DNA of 30,166 nucleotides from Alkalihalobacillus alcalophilus ATCC 27647 = CGMCC 1.3604. GTDB lineage: Bacteria; Bacillota; Bacilli; Bacillales; Bacillaceae_D. Where the stretch lies: assembly GCF_000292245.2 (NCBI RefSeq), contig NZ_ALPT02000051.1:1-30166 (forward strand), given 5' to 3'. The notes beneath the pieces are model-generated. The model did no database searches and had not been told where the DNA came from. It saw nothing but the letters and a program-made list of their open reading frames with translations. Positions 1 through 7,926 of this stretch are shown piece after piece. Each line of letters starts with the position of its first letter. The stretch's first letter is position 1. Made by a program: the position numbers and the translations under genes.

Positions 1-720
1 AAAAGTCGTGAGGTTGAAGGACGTATTCTGAGCGCTACAGTCAGACGAAATCCAAGCGGAAAGTTCTTTGTATCCATTGTAGTCAAAACAGACGTACAGC
101 CCTTGAAGAAAACGGAATCATCTATCGGTATAGATTTAGGCATCAAGGATTTTGCGGTTTTTTCGGATGGTCACAAGATGGACAATCATACGTTCACAGC
201 CAAAATGGAAAAGAAATTAAGACGTGAGCAACGAAAACTTTCAAGACGTGCGTTAAATGCTAAAAACAAGGGTATGAACCTTCTTGATGCCAAAAACTAT
301 CAGAAACAAAAACGTAGAGTTGCTAGATTACACGAAAGAGTAATGAACCAACGTGACGATTTCCTTCACAAACTAAGTACAGACCTCATCAAAAACCACG
401 ATATTGTCTGTATCGAAGATTTGAACACCAAAGGAATGTTACGTAATCATAAATTAGCTAAATCGATCTCGGATGTATCCTGGTCTGCCTTTGTATCGAA
501 ATGAGAATACAAAGCGAAATGGTACGGGAAAACCATCGTGAAAATAAGCAGGTGGTATCCATCTAGTCAAATCTGTTCCGAATGTGGACATCAAGACGGC
601 AAGAAATCTCTTGAAATAAGGGATTGGACGTGTCCTATTTGCGATAAACATCACGATCGAGATATCAATGCCAGCCAAAATATTCTAGCTGAAGGGGTAA
701 GAACCTTCCACACGGCTTAA
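1..720 (+). pseudogene. tnpB: TnpB (OrfB) RNA-guided endonuclease, partial and interrupted by one stop codon
   Basis: The reading frame is open from base 1, so the N-terminus is outside the window. It carries the RuvC-like catalytic residues: Asp in GIDLG (about 124-138), Glu in CIEDLN, and the last Asp in DRDINASQNI, plus a four-cysteine zinc finger (CSEC...CPIC). The frame breaks only at TGA 502-504 and then continues in the same frame to TAA 718-720. Family members usually read S-K-L-E-Y-K here, so one TTA-to-TGA change would explain the break. TnpB is a guide-RNA-directed nuclease that cuts next to a transposon-adjacent motif and helps retain the element. A shortened protein ending at 501 would lack the zinc finger and the last catalytic Asp and is probably inactive. 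The downstream piece is the C-terminal third, not a separate gene. Confidence 0.85.
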
Positions 721-863
721 AACAACATTCAGAACCGTAGGAATCGACGGGGATAGCTTGGTCCATAAGAGAAACCTCTGTTGGCAAAGAAATCGGCTGG
801 CAAGTACGCTCTGTTCCCAAGAATCTCCCACTTCAAGCGTTAGCTAAGTGGCGAGTAGTTCAA
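1..863 (+). mobile_element. IS200/IS605-family element, right portion, cut by the window edge
   Basis: The visible part holds an interrupted tnpB and a typical right end. After the tnpB stop there is a structured non-coding tail with a hairpin (CCACTT at 828-833 pairing with AAGTGG at 846-851) and the terminal AGTAGTTCAA at 854-863; a TCAA right-end tetranucleotide is usual in this family. No tnpA is seen, but the left end lies outside the window, so it is unknown whether the element is tnpB-only. It ends about 70 bases before the response-regulator gene, so it forms part of that gene's upstream region. Confidence 0.75.
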
Positions 864-883
864 ATCTCCACGTTTTTTTCACA
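721..883 (+). ncRNA. Candidate TnpB guide RNA (reRNA/omega RNA) scaffold and guide
   Basis: In IS200/IS605 elements the guide RNA overlaps the 3' end of tnpB, covers the right end, and takes its 16-20 nt guide from flanking DNA. The stretch after the tnpB stop has the usual form: a GGGGATAGCTTGG-like segment at about 749-761, the terminal hairpin at 828-851, and the end at 863. The guide would be about 864-883. The 5' limit cannot be fixed from sequence and probably lies inside tnpB. Since tnpB is interrupted, the RNA may be an orphan, or may serve a TnpB encoded elsewhere. Confidence 0.5.
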
Positions 884-934
884 TTTATACTATATGTTAG
901 TTTGAGATAATAATAAAAGGAGCTAGATAGCGTA

Positions 935-1633
935 ATGAAGGGTAGAAAAAATATATTAATTATTGATGATGAATGGACAATGCGTAATTTGTTAAAAATT
1001 TACCTTTCAGATAATGAATTTAACATATTTGAAGCATCCAACGGTGTAGAAGCATTAGAGCAAATCAAATTACTATCCGATCGATGTGACCTCGTTATAT
1101 TAGATTTAATGATGCCGATCATGGACGGGTTTGAATTCTGTCAAAAAATAAGAATGACTTCTGCTATCCCTATTCTGATGTTATCTGCAAGAAAAGATTT
1201 ACATGATAAGGTGATGGGGTTAAATCTAGGGGCTGATGATTATTTAGTCAAGCCATTTGAGCCTGAAGAATTAGTAGCAAGAGTACAAGCACTTTTAAGG
1301 AGAGTATCTTATCAAGATAAAAGTGAGGACAATGGAGATTTGATCTTAACAAATGGATTACAGATTATATTTAATAAACGACAAGTTTTTTATAAAAATA
1401 ATCAAATCACTTTAACGGCAAAAGAGTTTGATTTGTTGTATAAGCTTGCTTCAGCACCAGGTCGAGTCTATTCTAGGGAAGATTTACTTCAATTAATTTG
1501 GGATGACGAATATATAGGTGCTACACGAACAGTAGATTCCCATATCAAAAATATTCGCTCTAAGCTAGAATTAGCAGGTATTTTAGAAGAGGTCATTACT
1601 ACTGTTTGGGGAATAGGTTATAAATTTAATTAA
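935..1633 (+). CDS. OmpR/PhoB-family two-component response regulator
   Basis: The 232-residue protein has an N-terminal receiver domain (about 5-120) with acidic pair D11/D12, phospho-acceptor D57 (in ILDLMMP), S84 and K106 (in VKPF). A winged-helix DNA-binding domain follows (about 130-232), with the family motifs LTAKEFDLL, RTVDSHIKNIRSKL and TVWGIGYKF. It should be phosphorylated by the kinase encoded directly downstream and act as a transcription factor. It resembles ResD, PhoP and WalR-type regulators, but I could not assign it to a named system. GGAG at 920-923 lies 11 bases before the ATG, a rather long spacing, but no better in-frame start is visible. It opens an operon with the kinase and a small membrane protein. 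The IS end lies just upstream. Confidence 0.93.
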   Translation: MKGRKNILIIDDEWTMRNLLKIYLSDNEFNIFEASNGVEALEQIKLLSDRCDLVILDLMMPIMDGFEFCQKIRMTSAIPILMLSARKDLHDKVMGLNLGADDYLVKPFEPEELVARVQALLRRVSYQDKSEDNGDLILTNGLQIIFNKRQVFYKNNQITLTAKEFDLLYKLASAPGRVYSREDLLQLIWDDEYIGATRTVDSHIKNIRSKLELAGILEEVITTVWGIGYKFN

Positions 1634-1646
1634 AGAAGTGATATCT

Positions 1647-3056
1647 ATGAATCGAATTAACTTAAAACTTAGTGCAACAATGATTATATTACTCGTGGCA
1701 ATCTTATTTCCTCTAGGCTTTGTTATTAATCAAATTTTTTATCAATTTAATTTACAGCAAGCTCAGGATGAGTCTCTTTATCTAGCCAAACAATATGCAT
1801 CTTTAATTAGTGATAGCAGTGTTGAAAGTCGAATAGAAGTTGTAGAAGTTTCAGCAAAATTAGCCAACCAAAAGTTAATTGTTATGATGGAGGATAGAGA
1901 GATTTTGGCTAATGCAAATATTGCGTTAGATAATGAAAGCATCCTGTATTTGTCTAATTTACTTGAAAATGAACACCACTCATACTTAACGAATTCTTTT
2001 CAAACACCAGATGGATTGACGTATTTAGCGACAGCATCACCCATTTTATTTAATAATGTAAGTGGACATGTGATTATGTTTTCTTCGCTTGAAAGCATTC
2101 TACAATCTATGGAAACTGTACAGTGGTTATTAATGATTGCCATTATTGGCTCAATCCTTTTAGGTGTTGGGTTCGCCATCTTCTTTTCAACAAAACTTTC
2201 ACAACCACTAGTGAGCATGGAAAAAGCCGCTCGACAAATGGCTAAAGGCGACCTTGCTATTAGAGTTCGAGAAGAATCAAACGATGAAATAGGCTCGTTA
2301 GCTGGTGCCATTAATGACCTAGCTGCTGAATTAGAAAAAGTTAATAGCCAAAGAAAAGAATTTATAGCCAATATTACACATGACTTACAAACACCGATTA
2401 CTTATTTAAAGGGGTACACAAAAGCTCTAAAACAAAAACTTTGGAAATCTGAGTTAGAACAACAACAATATTTTGAAATTATTGAAGAAGAAGCTAATCG
2501 TTTGTCTTCATTAGTCAATGATTTATTTGATTTAACGAAAATGGATGAAGGGAGGCTTACCCTTCATAAAGAGCAAATTAATGTAGATGAATTTCTCCAT
2601 TTTGTCGTAAAGAAACCATCTTTGCATGCGTTAGAACGCAACACCTCTATACAAATTAATAACCATACAAAGCAAAACATATATGTGTACGCTGATCCAT
2701 TACGTTTAGAGCAAGTATTTATTAATCTATTAGAAAACGCTGTAAGGTATACAAAAGATGGCGTCATTACTTTATCGGTTCATGCTGATGAAGAAGTAGT
2801 CCTTATTGAAATTACAGACACAGGTGTAGGTATGCAAAAAGATGAGTTACCTTTTATTTTTGATCGATTTTACCGAGTAGAGAAATCTCGCAATCGGGAA
2901 TATGGTGGTTCTGGTTTAGGATTACCTATTGTAAAACAATTAATTGATTTACATGATGGTGAAATAATTGTTACAAGTGAGCTTGGTAAGGGAACAACAG
3001 TCTCTATTACATTACCACGGCAAAACAAAGAACTGGAGACTTTTCATGATGAATAA
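1647..3056 (+). CDS. Membrane sensor histidine kinase
   Basis: Partner of the preceding regulator, 13 bases downstream. The layout is an N-terminal membrane segment (about residues 7-30), an extracytoplasmic sensor region of about 125 residues, a second membrane segment (about 160-185, rich in I/L/G), a HAMP linker (SQPLVSMEKAARQMAKGDLAI), a dimerisation domain with the phospho-accepting His in NITHDLQTP (about residue 245), and an ATPase domain with N box (LLENAVRY), G1 (DTGVGM), F box (FIFDRFYR) and G2 (GGSGLGLPI). I chose ATG 1647 because AAGAAGTG lies about 7 bases before it; a GTG at 1638 has no ribosome site. There is no PAS domain and it is shorter than ResE, so calling this pair ResDE despite the neighbouring res genes is not supported. 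The signal sensed is unknown. Confidence 0.92.
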   Translation: MNRINLKLSATMIILLVAILFPLGFVINQIFYQFNLQQAQDESLYLAKQYASLISDSSVESRIEVVEVSAKLANQKLIVMMEDREILANANIALDNESILYLSNLLENEHHSYLTNSFQTPDGLTYLATASPILFNNVSGHVIMFSSLESILQSMETVQWLLMIAIIGSILLGVGFAIFFSTKLSQPLVSMEKAARQMAKGDLAIRVREESNDEIGSLAGAINDLAAELEKVNSQRKEFIANITHDLQTPITYLKGYTKALKQKLWKSELEQQQYFEIIEEEANRLSSLVNDLFDLTKMDEGRLTLHKEQINVDEFLHFVVKKPSLHALERNTSIQINNHTKQNIYVYADPLRLEQVFINLLENAVRYTKDGVITLSVHADEEVVLIEITDTGVGMQKDELPFIFDRFYRVEKSRNREYGGSGLGLPIVKQLIDLHDGEIIVTSELGKGTTVSITLPRQNKELETFHDE

Positions 3057-3267
3057 AAAAGAACTGACCATTGTTATAGTATTTATAGTAGCAGGATTGG
3101 GGTGTTTAACTTTTCCAGCTGTATGGCTCTTTCCGGACTTTCATAGGCAAGTCAGTTTTATGTTTTTCACTATTTGTGTCTATGCACTCGTACCACTTAT
3201 TATTGGTTTTAGTTTCTTTTTCTATTTTCGTTTACGTCGTAAAAGAAGTAGTGATTCATTAAAATAA
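3046..3267 (+). CDS. Small two-span membrane protein linked to a two-component system
   Basis: A 73-residue protein whose start overlaps the kinase stop by 11 bases (ATG at 3046, or 3049). GGAG at 3035-3038 supports a start here rather than at an upstream in-frame codon. It has two hydrophobic helices (about residues 8-30 and 38-62) and a basic C-terminal tail (FRLRRKRSSDSLK), giving a likely hairpin topology with both ends inside. I do not recognise a family. Tight coupling to the kinase suggests it may modulate the sensor, as several small membrane proteins do, but that is inference. A terminator follows within 15 bases, so it is the last gene of this operon. Confidence 0.7.
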   Translation: MMNKKELTIVIVFIVAGLGCLTFPAVWLFPDFHRQVSFMFFTICVYALVPLIIGFSFFFYFRLRRKRSSDSLK

Positions 3268-3278
3268 AATGATGAAAC

Positions 3279-3314
3279 TGTACCTGAGAAATTACTTCAC
3301 AGGTACATTTTTTT
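3279..3314 (+). terminator. Rho-independent terminator of the two-component operon
   Basis: A perfect 8-bp stem, TGTACCTG (3279-3286) with CAGGTACA (3300-3307), is followed at once by seven T. It separates the two-component operon from resA, so the res cassette needs its own promoter. Confidence 0.9.
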
Positions 3315-3452
3315 GTTTTAGGAGCTCTTCTAAAGTAATGGTGCTCGTAAATATAGAAATTTATTTGTGTATGAATTTTTATTCCTCCATATTTTTTACA
3401 CATTCTTTGCTTACAATGAAATTGAATAGGTTATAAGAAGTTGGAGGTATGA

Positions 3453-3980
3453 ATGAAAAGGAAAAAAAGATTAGTTATTCGGACCATTGCTCTTTTAATT
3501 ATTGCCATAGCGGTTGGATATATGCTTTATACGAGTACGAACTCAAACAAAGCTTCAACCGTTAGAGTCGGTGACCAAGCCCCTAATTTTATTCTGTCAG
3601 ACTTGGATGGAAATGAAGTTGAATTAGCCGACTATCGAGGTGTGGGAGTATTTCTCAATTTTTGGGGTACATATTGTCCACCGTGTGAACGTGAAATGCC
3701 GTATATGCAAAATCAGTATGAGGTTTACAAAAGTCAGGGTGTTGAAATATTAGCAGTAAATGTTCGGGAAGGAGAATTACCAGTGAGAAGATTTGTAGAG
3801 CGGTATGGTTTAACTTTTCCAATCCCTATGGACCCGAATGCCGATGTAGTCAGAAAATACGGCGTTCTTCCATTACCGACAACCTTTCTCATTAATGCAG
3901 AGGGAACGGTGACCCAAGTCATTACAGGGCTAATGTCAGAGAGTGATATTCAAGAATATATGGAAAGCATCAAACCTTAG
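3453..3980 (+). CDS. resA: ResA-like extracytoplasmic thiol-disulfide reductase
   Basis: A 175-residue membrane-anchored thioredoxin-like protein that, in this family, reduces the haem-binding CxxCH disulfide of apocytochromes c on the outer face of the membrane. One membrane anchor (about 7-27) is followed by an AhpC/TSA-like thioredoxin fold (about 37-173). The active site is C75-P-P-C78 within GTYCPPCER, with the conserved Glu three residues on (E81) and the cis-Pro in LPLPTTFLI. Well-known B. subtilis ResA has CEPC, so the first residue between the cysteines differs here. GGAGG at 3443-3447 is well placed for ATG 3453. It is first in a resA-resB-resC-ccdA series with short gaps or overlaps. 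A generic thioredoxin role is possible, but the neighbours make ResA the better call. Confidence 0.9.
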   Translation: MKRKKRLVIRTIALLIIAIAVGYMLYTSTNSNKASTVRVGDQAPNFILSDLDGNEVELADYRGVGVFLNFWGTYCPPCEREMPYMQNQYEVYKSQGVEILAVNVREGELPVRRFVERYGLTFPIPMDPNADVVRKYGVLPLPTTFLINAEGTVTQVITGLMSESDIQEYMESIKP

Positions 3981-3992
3981 GAGTGAATGATT

Positions 3993-5639
3993 ATGCAGCG
4001 TTTATCCTGTTCATGTGGCCATACCAATCCAAAAGGAACTGAACTTTGCGGAGGGTGTGGTAAGCCTATTTTAGAACAGGCAAACAATGAAAAAACATTA
4101 AATATGCGATACGAAGGGGCAGCAAGACGCTCTCAAACCTACCATAAATCCGTCGTGGATCGAATATGGAATTTCTTTTCATCCGTAAAAGTAGGGGTTT
4201 GGATCATTGTGATTTTATTGATTGCCTCTTCAATAGGAACCATTTTTCCTCAACAAATGTATATTCCTACAAACATTAATATTGGTCAGTATTACGAAAA
4301 TGAATTTGGATTTTTAGGGAAGCTTTATTATGATTTAGGGTTTCATAATCTTTACAAGTCATGGTGGTATTTATTGCTACTAGCTGCTTTAACTGTTTCA
4401 TTAATTATTGCGAGTGTAGATCGTTTTTTTCCACTGTATCGTTCTTTGAAGAATCAACGTGTTAAGAAGCATGTTAGCTTTATGAAGAAACAACGACTTG
4501 TGAGTGAAACGAGCAATATAGAGTTTAATTCTGTCAAAAACGCGATAGTGGAACAACTAGAGAACAAGAAGTATAAGGTGACTACGGATGGAGACGCATT
4601 ACTTGCAGAAAAAGGACGTTTCTCAAGGTGGGGACCGTACGTGAATCATATTGGCTTAATTGTTTTCTTATTAGGAGGAATGCTGCGATTTTCACCAGAG
4701 TTGTTTGTAGACGAATTTATGTGGATTAGGGATGGGGAAACGAGACCAATCCCAGGAACAAATGATGAGTACTATTTAGAAAGCGATCAATTTTTACTGG
4801 AGTTATACGATGAGGATGATGAAATATTTCAAAATGCAATCCAAAGAGCGGGAGGAACTGTTGTTAAAACATATCAAACTTCTGTAACGTTGTACCAGAA
4901 TCAAAATCATGATCAATTAGGGGGAACTCCGAATCTTGAAGAGTTAAAGTCCTACGATATTCGTGTAAATGAACCATTGAAGTTTGATAGCTTTGCCCTA
5001 TATCAACTGAATTATCGATTAAATGAATTTAAGGCCATGGATTTTAAATTGATCAACGAAGAAACGGAAGAAGAAATAGGCCAAATTCGAGTCGATTTAT
5101 TTAATCCTGATATGGTTTATGAACTAGGTGAGTATACGATTACATTGAATGATTTTTTCCCTGATTTTTATATAAATAGTGAAGGGAATCCAAGCACGCA
5201 AACTAGCTTACCTAATAATCCAGCCTTCATTTTTGAGGTGAAGAGCCCAGAAAAAGAAGAGTCTGAAGTAAGCTTTTTATCAATAGGTTCCAATTTTGAC
5301 CCTAATGAGTCGAATACCTATATACTCAGATTGGCTGGAATTGATATGAATCATGTCTCTGGATTAACCGTAAGAAAAGATTATACTTTACCTTTCTTAG
5401 TGGTAGGAGGAGCCATTTTTATGATTGGACTCGTGCAAGGGAGCTATTGGACTCATCGGCGAATTTGGATCAGAAAAGAAGCAGAAGGTGTCATTTTAGC
5501 GGCACATGCGAATAAAAATTGGTTTGGATTAGCTCGTGAGATTAATGAGATGGTAGAAAAAGTGAATCTCAGTCAAGTTACTGATCAAACGAATATAAGT
5601 GAAGAGAAAGAGAGGAAGAAAAATGGCGGAAGTGAGTAG
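3993..5639 (+). CDS. resB: ResB/CcsB cytochrome c biogenesis protein
   Basis: About 548 residues, the usual ResB length. With ResC it forms the System II haem-transport and ligation complex that attaches haem to apocytochrome c outside the membrane. An N-terminal zinc-ribbon-like segment (CSCGHTNPKGTELCGGCG) is followed by the ResB hallmark MRYEGAARRSQTYHKS..WNFFSSVKVG, a first membrane segment, a second in WWYLLLLAALTVSLI, a third in GPYVNHIGLIVFLLGGM, a large external domain, and a last membrane span at VVGGAIFMIGLVQGSYW. The His in YVNHIG is a likely haem-handling residue in the family. GGAG at 3980-3983 lies 9 bases before ATG 3993, better spacing than for ATG 3987. Its end overlaps resC by 17 bases, suggesting translational coupling. 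Confidence 0.95.
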   Translation: MQRLSCSCGHTNPKGTELCGGCGKPILEQANNEKTLNMRYEGAARRSQTYHKSVVDRIWNFFSSVKVGVWIIVILLIASSIGTIFPQQMYIPTNINIGQYYENEFGFLGKLYYDLGFHNLYKSWWYLLLLAALTVSLIIASVDRFFPLYRSLKNQRVKKHVSFMKKQRLVSETSNIEFNSVKNAIVEQLENKKYKVTTDGDALLAEKGRFSRWGPYVNHIGLIVFLLGGMLRFSPELFVDEFMWIRDGETRPIPGTNDEYYLESDQFLLELYDEDDEIFQNAIQRAGGTVVKTYQTSVTLYQNQNHDQLGGTPNLEELKSYDIRVNEPLKFDSFALYQLNYRLNEFKAMDFKLINEETEEEIGQIRVDLFNPDMVYELGEYTITLNDFFPDFYINSEGNPSTQTSLPNNPAFIFEVKSPEKEESEVSFLSIGSNFDPNESNTYILRLAGIDMNHVSGLTVRKDYTLPFLVVGGAIFMIGLVQGSYWTHRRIWIRKEAEGVILAAHANKNWFGLAREINEMVEKVNLSQVTDQTNISEEKERKKNGGSE

Positions 5640-6819
5640 TAATTTTTTAATGGTGGCCTTTTTTATCTATATCGTTGCATTAGTCATTTTTTCATTAACA
5701 CTTTCTTTTGAAAAAAAGAAAGATGTGAAAAAGAGTAAAAAATGGGGACGGGTTGGCTTTACTGTGGCAAGTTTAGGGTTCTTGTTTCAACTGGGCTATT
5801 TTATTACTCGCTGGATGGCGGGAGGACATGCCCCAGTTAGTAATATGTTTGAATACATCACGTTTTTAGGCATGACGATTATTTTAGCGTTTCTTATTCT
5901 ATATTTAATATACAAAAAATCTGTACTTGGTATATTTACGTTACCGGTAGGCATTATTATTATTGCCTATGCATCAGTATTTCCGAGTGATATCTCACCG
6001 TTAATTCCTGCTTTACAGTCTAATTGGCTACATATACATGTCATCACGACTGCAATAGGGCAAGGGATTCTAGGAATAGGGTTTATTGCCGCTTTAATTT
6101 ATTTAATTCGAGTTGTTGATCAATCGAAAAAGTCGAAACAAACATTTTGGTTGGAGACCATCATCTATACAATGATCTGTGCTGTCGGAATTGCCATTAC
6201 TGTAGGGATGTTCTCAGCCATGAATTACACAATAACATTTGATTGGGTGAATGAATTAGAAGTAGAAAGCCAAATAAGCTACGAATTACCGGCCATTGTC
6301 GGACCTCATGAAGGAGAATTAGTTCACCTCGATCAAGATAAGTTTGGTCCATTATTGGAAACACCAAGTTGGATGAATGGTGTCGATGCACCTAGAAAAT
6401 TGAACACATTTTTATGGTCGATTCTATCAGGGAGCTTATTGTACGTCGTATTAAGGTTGACACTAAGAAAGCGACTATCTGCAGCACTGCAGCCATTAGT
6501 GAAAAATGTGAATCCGCATCTCTTTGATGAAATAAGTTACCGGTCTATTTTAATTGGTTTCCCTATATTTACACTAGGTGGTCTCATTTTTGCGATGATT
6601 TGGGCTCAAATCGCCTGGACTAGATTTTGGGGTTGGGACCCTAAGGAAGTATGGGCTTTAATTACGTTTCTCTTTTATGCGGCCTATTTACATTTACGCT
6701 TATCAAAGGGCTGGCATGGGGAAAAATCAGCATGGTTATTAGTGATTGGTTTTGCTTTGATTATGTTTAACTTACTTGTTGTTAATCTAGTAGTGGCGGG
6801 GCTTCACTCTTATGCGTAG
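5623..6819 (+). CDS. resC: ResC/CcsA cytochrome c biogenesis protein, haem-handling subunit
   Basis: A polytopic membrane protein of 398 residues that presents haem for attachment to apocytochrome c together with ResB. It has about eight hydrophobic helices and the family WWD signature seen as RFWGWDPKEVWALI (about 6630-6660), with candidate haem-ligand histidines in NWLHIHVI, KGWHGEK and VVAGLHSY. AGAGGAAG at 5611-5618 directs translation to ATG 5623; a longer in-frame reading from 5599 lacks such a site. It overlaps the end of resB and is followed 12 bases later by ccdA. Confidence 0.95.
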   Translation: MAEVSSNFLMVAFFIYIVALVIFSLTLSFEKKKDVKKSKKWGRVGFTVASLGFLFQLGYFITRWMAGGHAPVSNMFEYITFLGMTIILAFLILYLIYKKSVLGIFTLPVGIIIIAYASVFPSDISPLIPALQSNWLHIHVITTAIGQGILGIGFIAALIYLIRVVDQSKKSKQTFWLETIIYTMICAVGIAITVGMFSAMNYTITFDWVNELEVESQISYELPAIVGPHEGELVHLDQDKFGPLLETPSWMNGVDAPRKLNTFLWSILSGSLLYVVLRLTLRKRLSAALQPLVKNVNPHLFDEISYRSILIGFPIFTLGGLIFAMIWAQIAWTRFWGWDPKEVWALITFLFYAAYLHLRLSKGWHGEKSAWLLVIGFALIMFNLLVVNLVVAGLHSYA

Positions 6820-6831
6820 GAAGGAATTCAT

Positions 6832-7542
6832 ATGAATGAAATAAATATCTTTTTGGCTTTTGGTGCAGGGGTTTTATCTTTTATCTCGCCGTGTAATTTA
6901 CCTTTATACCCTGTATTTATCTCTTACATTACAGGTGTATCGATTGAAGATTTAAAGGAAAAGGGAAGAAAGATTTCACCAATCGCGATGTTACACACTT
7001 TTATTTTTATACTTGGTTTCTCGACGATATTTGTTGCTTTAGGTATGTCAACCTCATTGATTGGTGAATTTTTTATTATGTATAACCAATTAATAAGACA
7101 AATTGGAGCTATTGTAATCGTCATTTTCGGACTGATTACACTTGGCTTATTCAAACCGTCATTTTTGATGAAAAATCATCAGCTGCAATTATCGAAAAAG
7201 CCAGTTGGCTTTTTCGGTACCTATTTTATAGGGATTGCATTTGCGGCTGGATGGACACCATGCATCGGTCCAATATTAACCGCGGTTATTACTTTAAGCC
7301 TTACAAATCCAGGCTCCGGTATGACCTATATGAGTGCCTATAGTGTCGGGTTCGCACTTCCCTTTTTCTTTATGACCTTCTTTATTGGAAAATTGAATTG
7401 GATAAAGAAGTATATGAATCTCATGATGAAAATTGGTGGAATACTTATGATTTTATTTGGGATTATGCTTTATTTTGATTGGATGACAAAAGTAACTTCT
7501 TTTTTAATAAATAACTTATTTGGTGGATTTATGGGATTCTAG
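6832..7542 (+). CDS. ccdA: CcdA thiol-disulfide electron carrier of the membrane
   Basis: A 236-residue protein with about six membrane helices, of the DsbD/CcdA family. It carries reducing equivalents from cytoplasmic thioredoxin across the membrane to ResA-type proteins. The two redox cysteines are visible: C21 in FISPCNLPLYP and C144 in GWTPCIGP. The sequence tracks B. subtilis CcdA from start to the FGGFMGF end, though B. subtilis has two adjacent cysteines at the first site and this protein has only one. Clustering with resABC gives a whole reductant-to-ligase pathway in one operon. AAGGAAT precedes ATG 6832. No clear terminator follows. Confidence 0.94.
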   Translation: MNEINIFLAFGAGVLSFISPCNLPLYPVFISYITGVSIEDLKEKGRKISPIAMLHTFIFILGFSTIFVALGMSTSLIGEFFIMYNQLIRQIGAIVIVIFGLITLGLFKPSFLMKNHQLQLSKKPVGFFGTYFIGIAFAAGWTPCIGPILTAVITLSLTNPGSGMTYMSAYSVGFALPFFFMTFFIGKLNWIKKYMNLMMKIGGILMILFGIMLYFDWMTKVTSFLINNLFGGFMGF

Positions 7543-7568
7543 ACGAAGGGGAAGAAAGGAGTACTGAA

Positions 7569-7628
7569 GTGATGTCGCAAATAATAATTACTTATTATTA
7601 CTTTACTTCTAATTTTATTTTTATATAA
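7569..7628 (+). CDS. Possible 19-residue hydrophobic peptide or frameshifted remnant
   Basis: AAAGGAG at 7555-7561 sits 7 bases before GTG 7569 (ATG at 7572), followed by a 19-codon frame rich in I, T, Y and F that ends at 7628. In the +1 frame from 7588 the DNA reads as a longer hydrophobic segment (LIITLLLILFLYKSSFK...) without a start codon. This suggests either a real tiny membrane peptide at the end of the ccdA operon or a once longer small membrane protein broken by one indel. No family recognised. Confidence 0.3.
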   Translation: MMSQIIITYYYFTSNFIFI

Positions 7629-7664
7629 AAGTTCATTTAAGCCTCCACTACAAGAACGTATGTT

Positions 7665-7673
7665 TGTTATAAT
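7665..7673 (+). promoter_or_regulatory. Extended -10 promoter of the 49-residue HTH gene
   Basis: TGTTATAAT is a perfect TGn-TATAAT extended -10 element. The -35 region (about 7645-7650) is poor, which extended -10 promoters tolerate. A start point about 7 bases downstream (near 7680) would place the 5' end of the RNA almost on the GGAGGTG ribosome site. Confidence 0.6.
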
Positions 7674-7691
7674 GAGGGTGGAGGTGTTTTT

Positions 7692-7841
7692 ATGAGAAAA
7701 ACAAAATGTATACTTTCAAAAGAAATTGTAAAAAGATATCTAGAAGGGGAAAGCACATTAGAGATTAGCAATGTTGCTAATGTATCACAAAGAAGGATAC
7801 GAACCATTCTAAACGATTGGAAATTGGATTTATCAGGATAA
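7692..7841 (+). CDS. 49-residue helix-turn-helix protein
   Basis: A small basic protein preceded by GGAGGTG at 7680-7686, five bases before ATG 7692. Residues about 10-43 (KEIVKRYLEGESTLEISNVA then NVSQRRIRTILNDW) fit a helix-turn-helix of the transposase/sigma-4 type: one helix, a conserved-looking 'S...IS..ANVS' turn, and a basic recognition helix. I do not recognise a named protein. It has its own extended -10 promoter and a terminator 40 bases downstream, so it is an independent unit. It could be a small DNA-binding regulator or the N-terminal stub of a transposase-like protein; neat flanking signals favour a working gene. It ends 85 bases from the dif-like site. Confidence 0.65.
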   Translation: MRKTKCILSKEIVKRYLEGESTLEISNVANVSQRRIRTILNDWKLDLSG

Positions 7842-7880
7842 AGAACTTTATTTAGCCAGGAAATTTGATAAATTCAGATT

Positions 7881-7918
7881 GGAAGAAGATACTTAAATTA
7901 TATCTGCTTTCTTTTTTT
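7881..7918 (+). terminator. Terminator after the 49-residue HTH gene
   Basis: An 11-bp stem, GGAAGAAGATA (7881-7891) with TATCTGCTTTC (7901-7911), with one mismatch and one G-U pair, runs into seven T (7912-7918). It stops rightward transcription 8 bases before the dif-like site. Confidence 0.7.
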
Positions 7919-7926
7919 GATTTAGA

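Noticed and set aside
538..720. Separate small zinc-finger gene
   Set aside because: It is in the same frame as the upstream tnpB part and matches the TnpB C-terminus; it is the second half of an interrupted gene.
935..3056. ResD-ResE, because of the res genes nearby
   Set aside because: The kinase lacks a PAS domain and is shorter than ResE; a terminator separates it from resA; in B. subtilis resDE lies downstream of resC.
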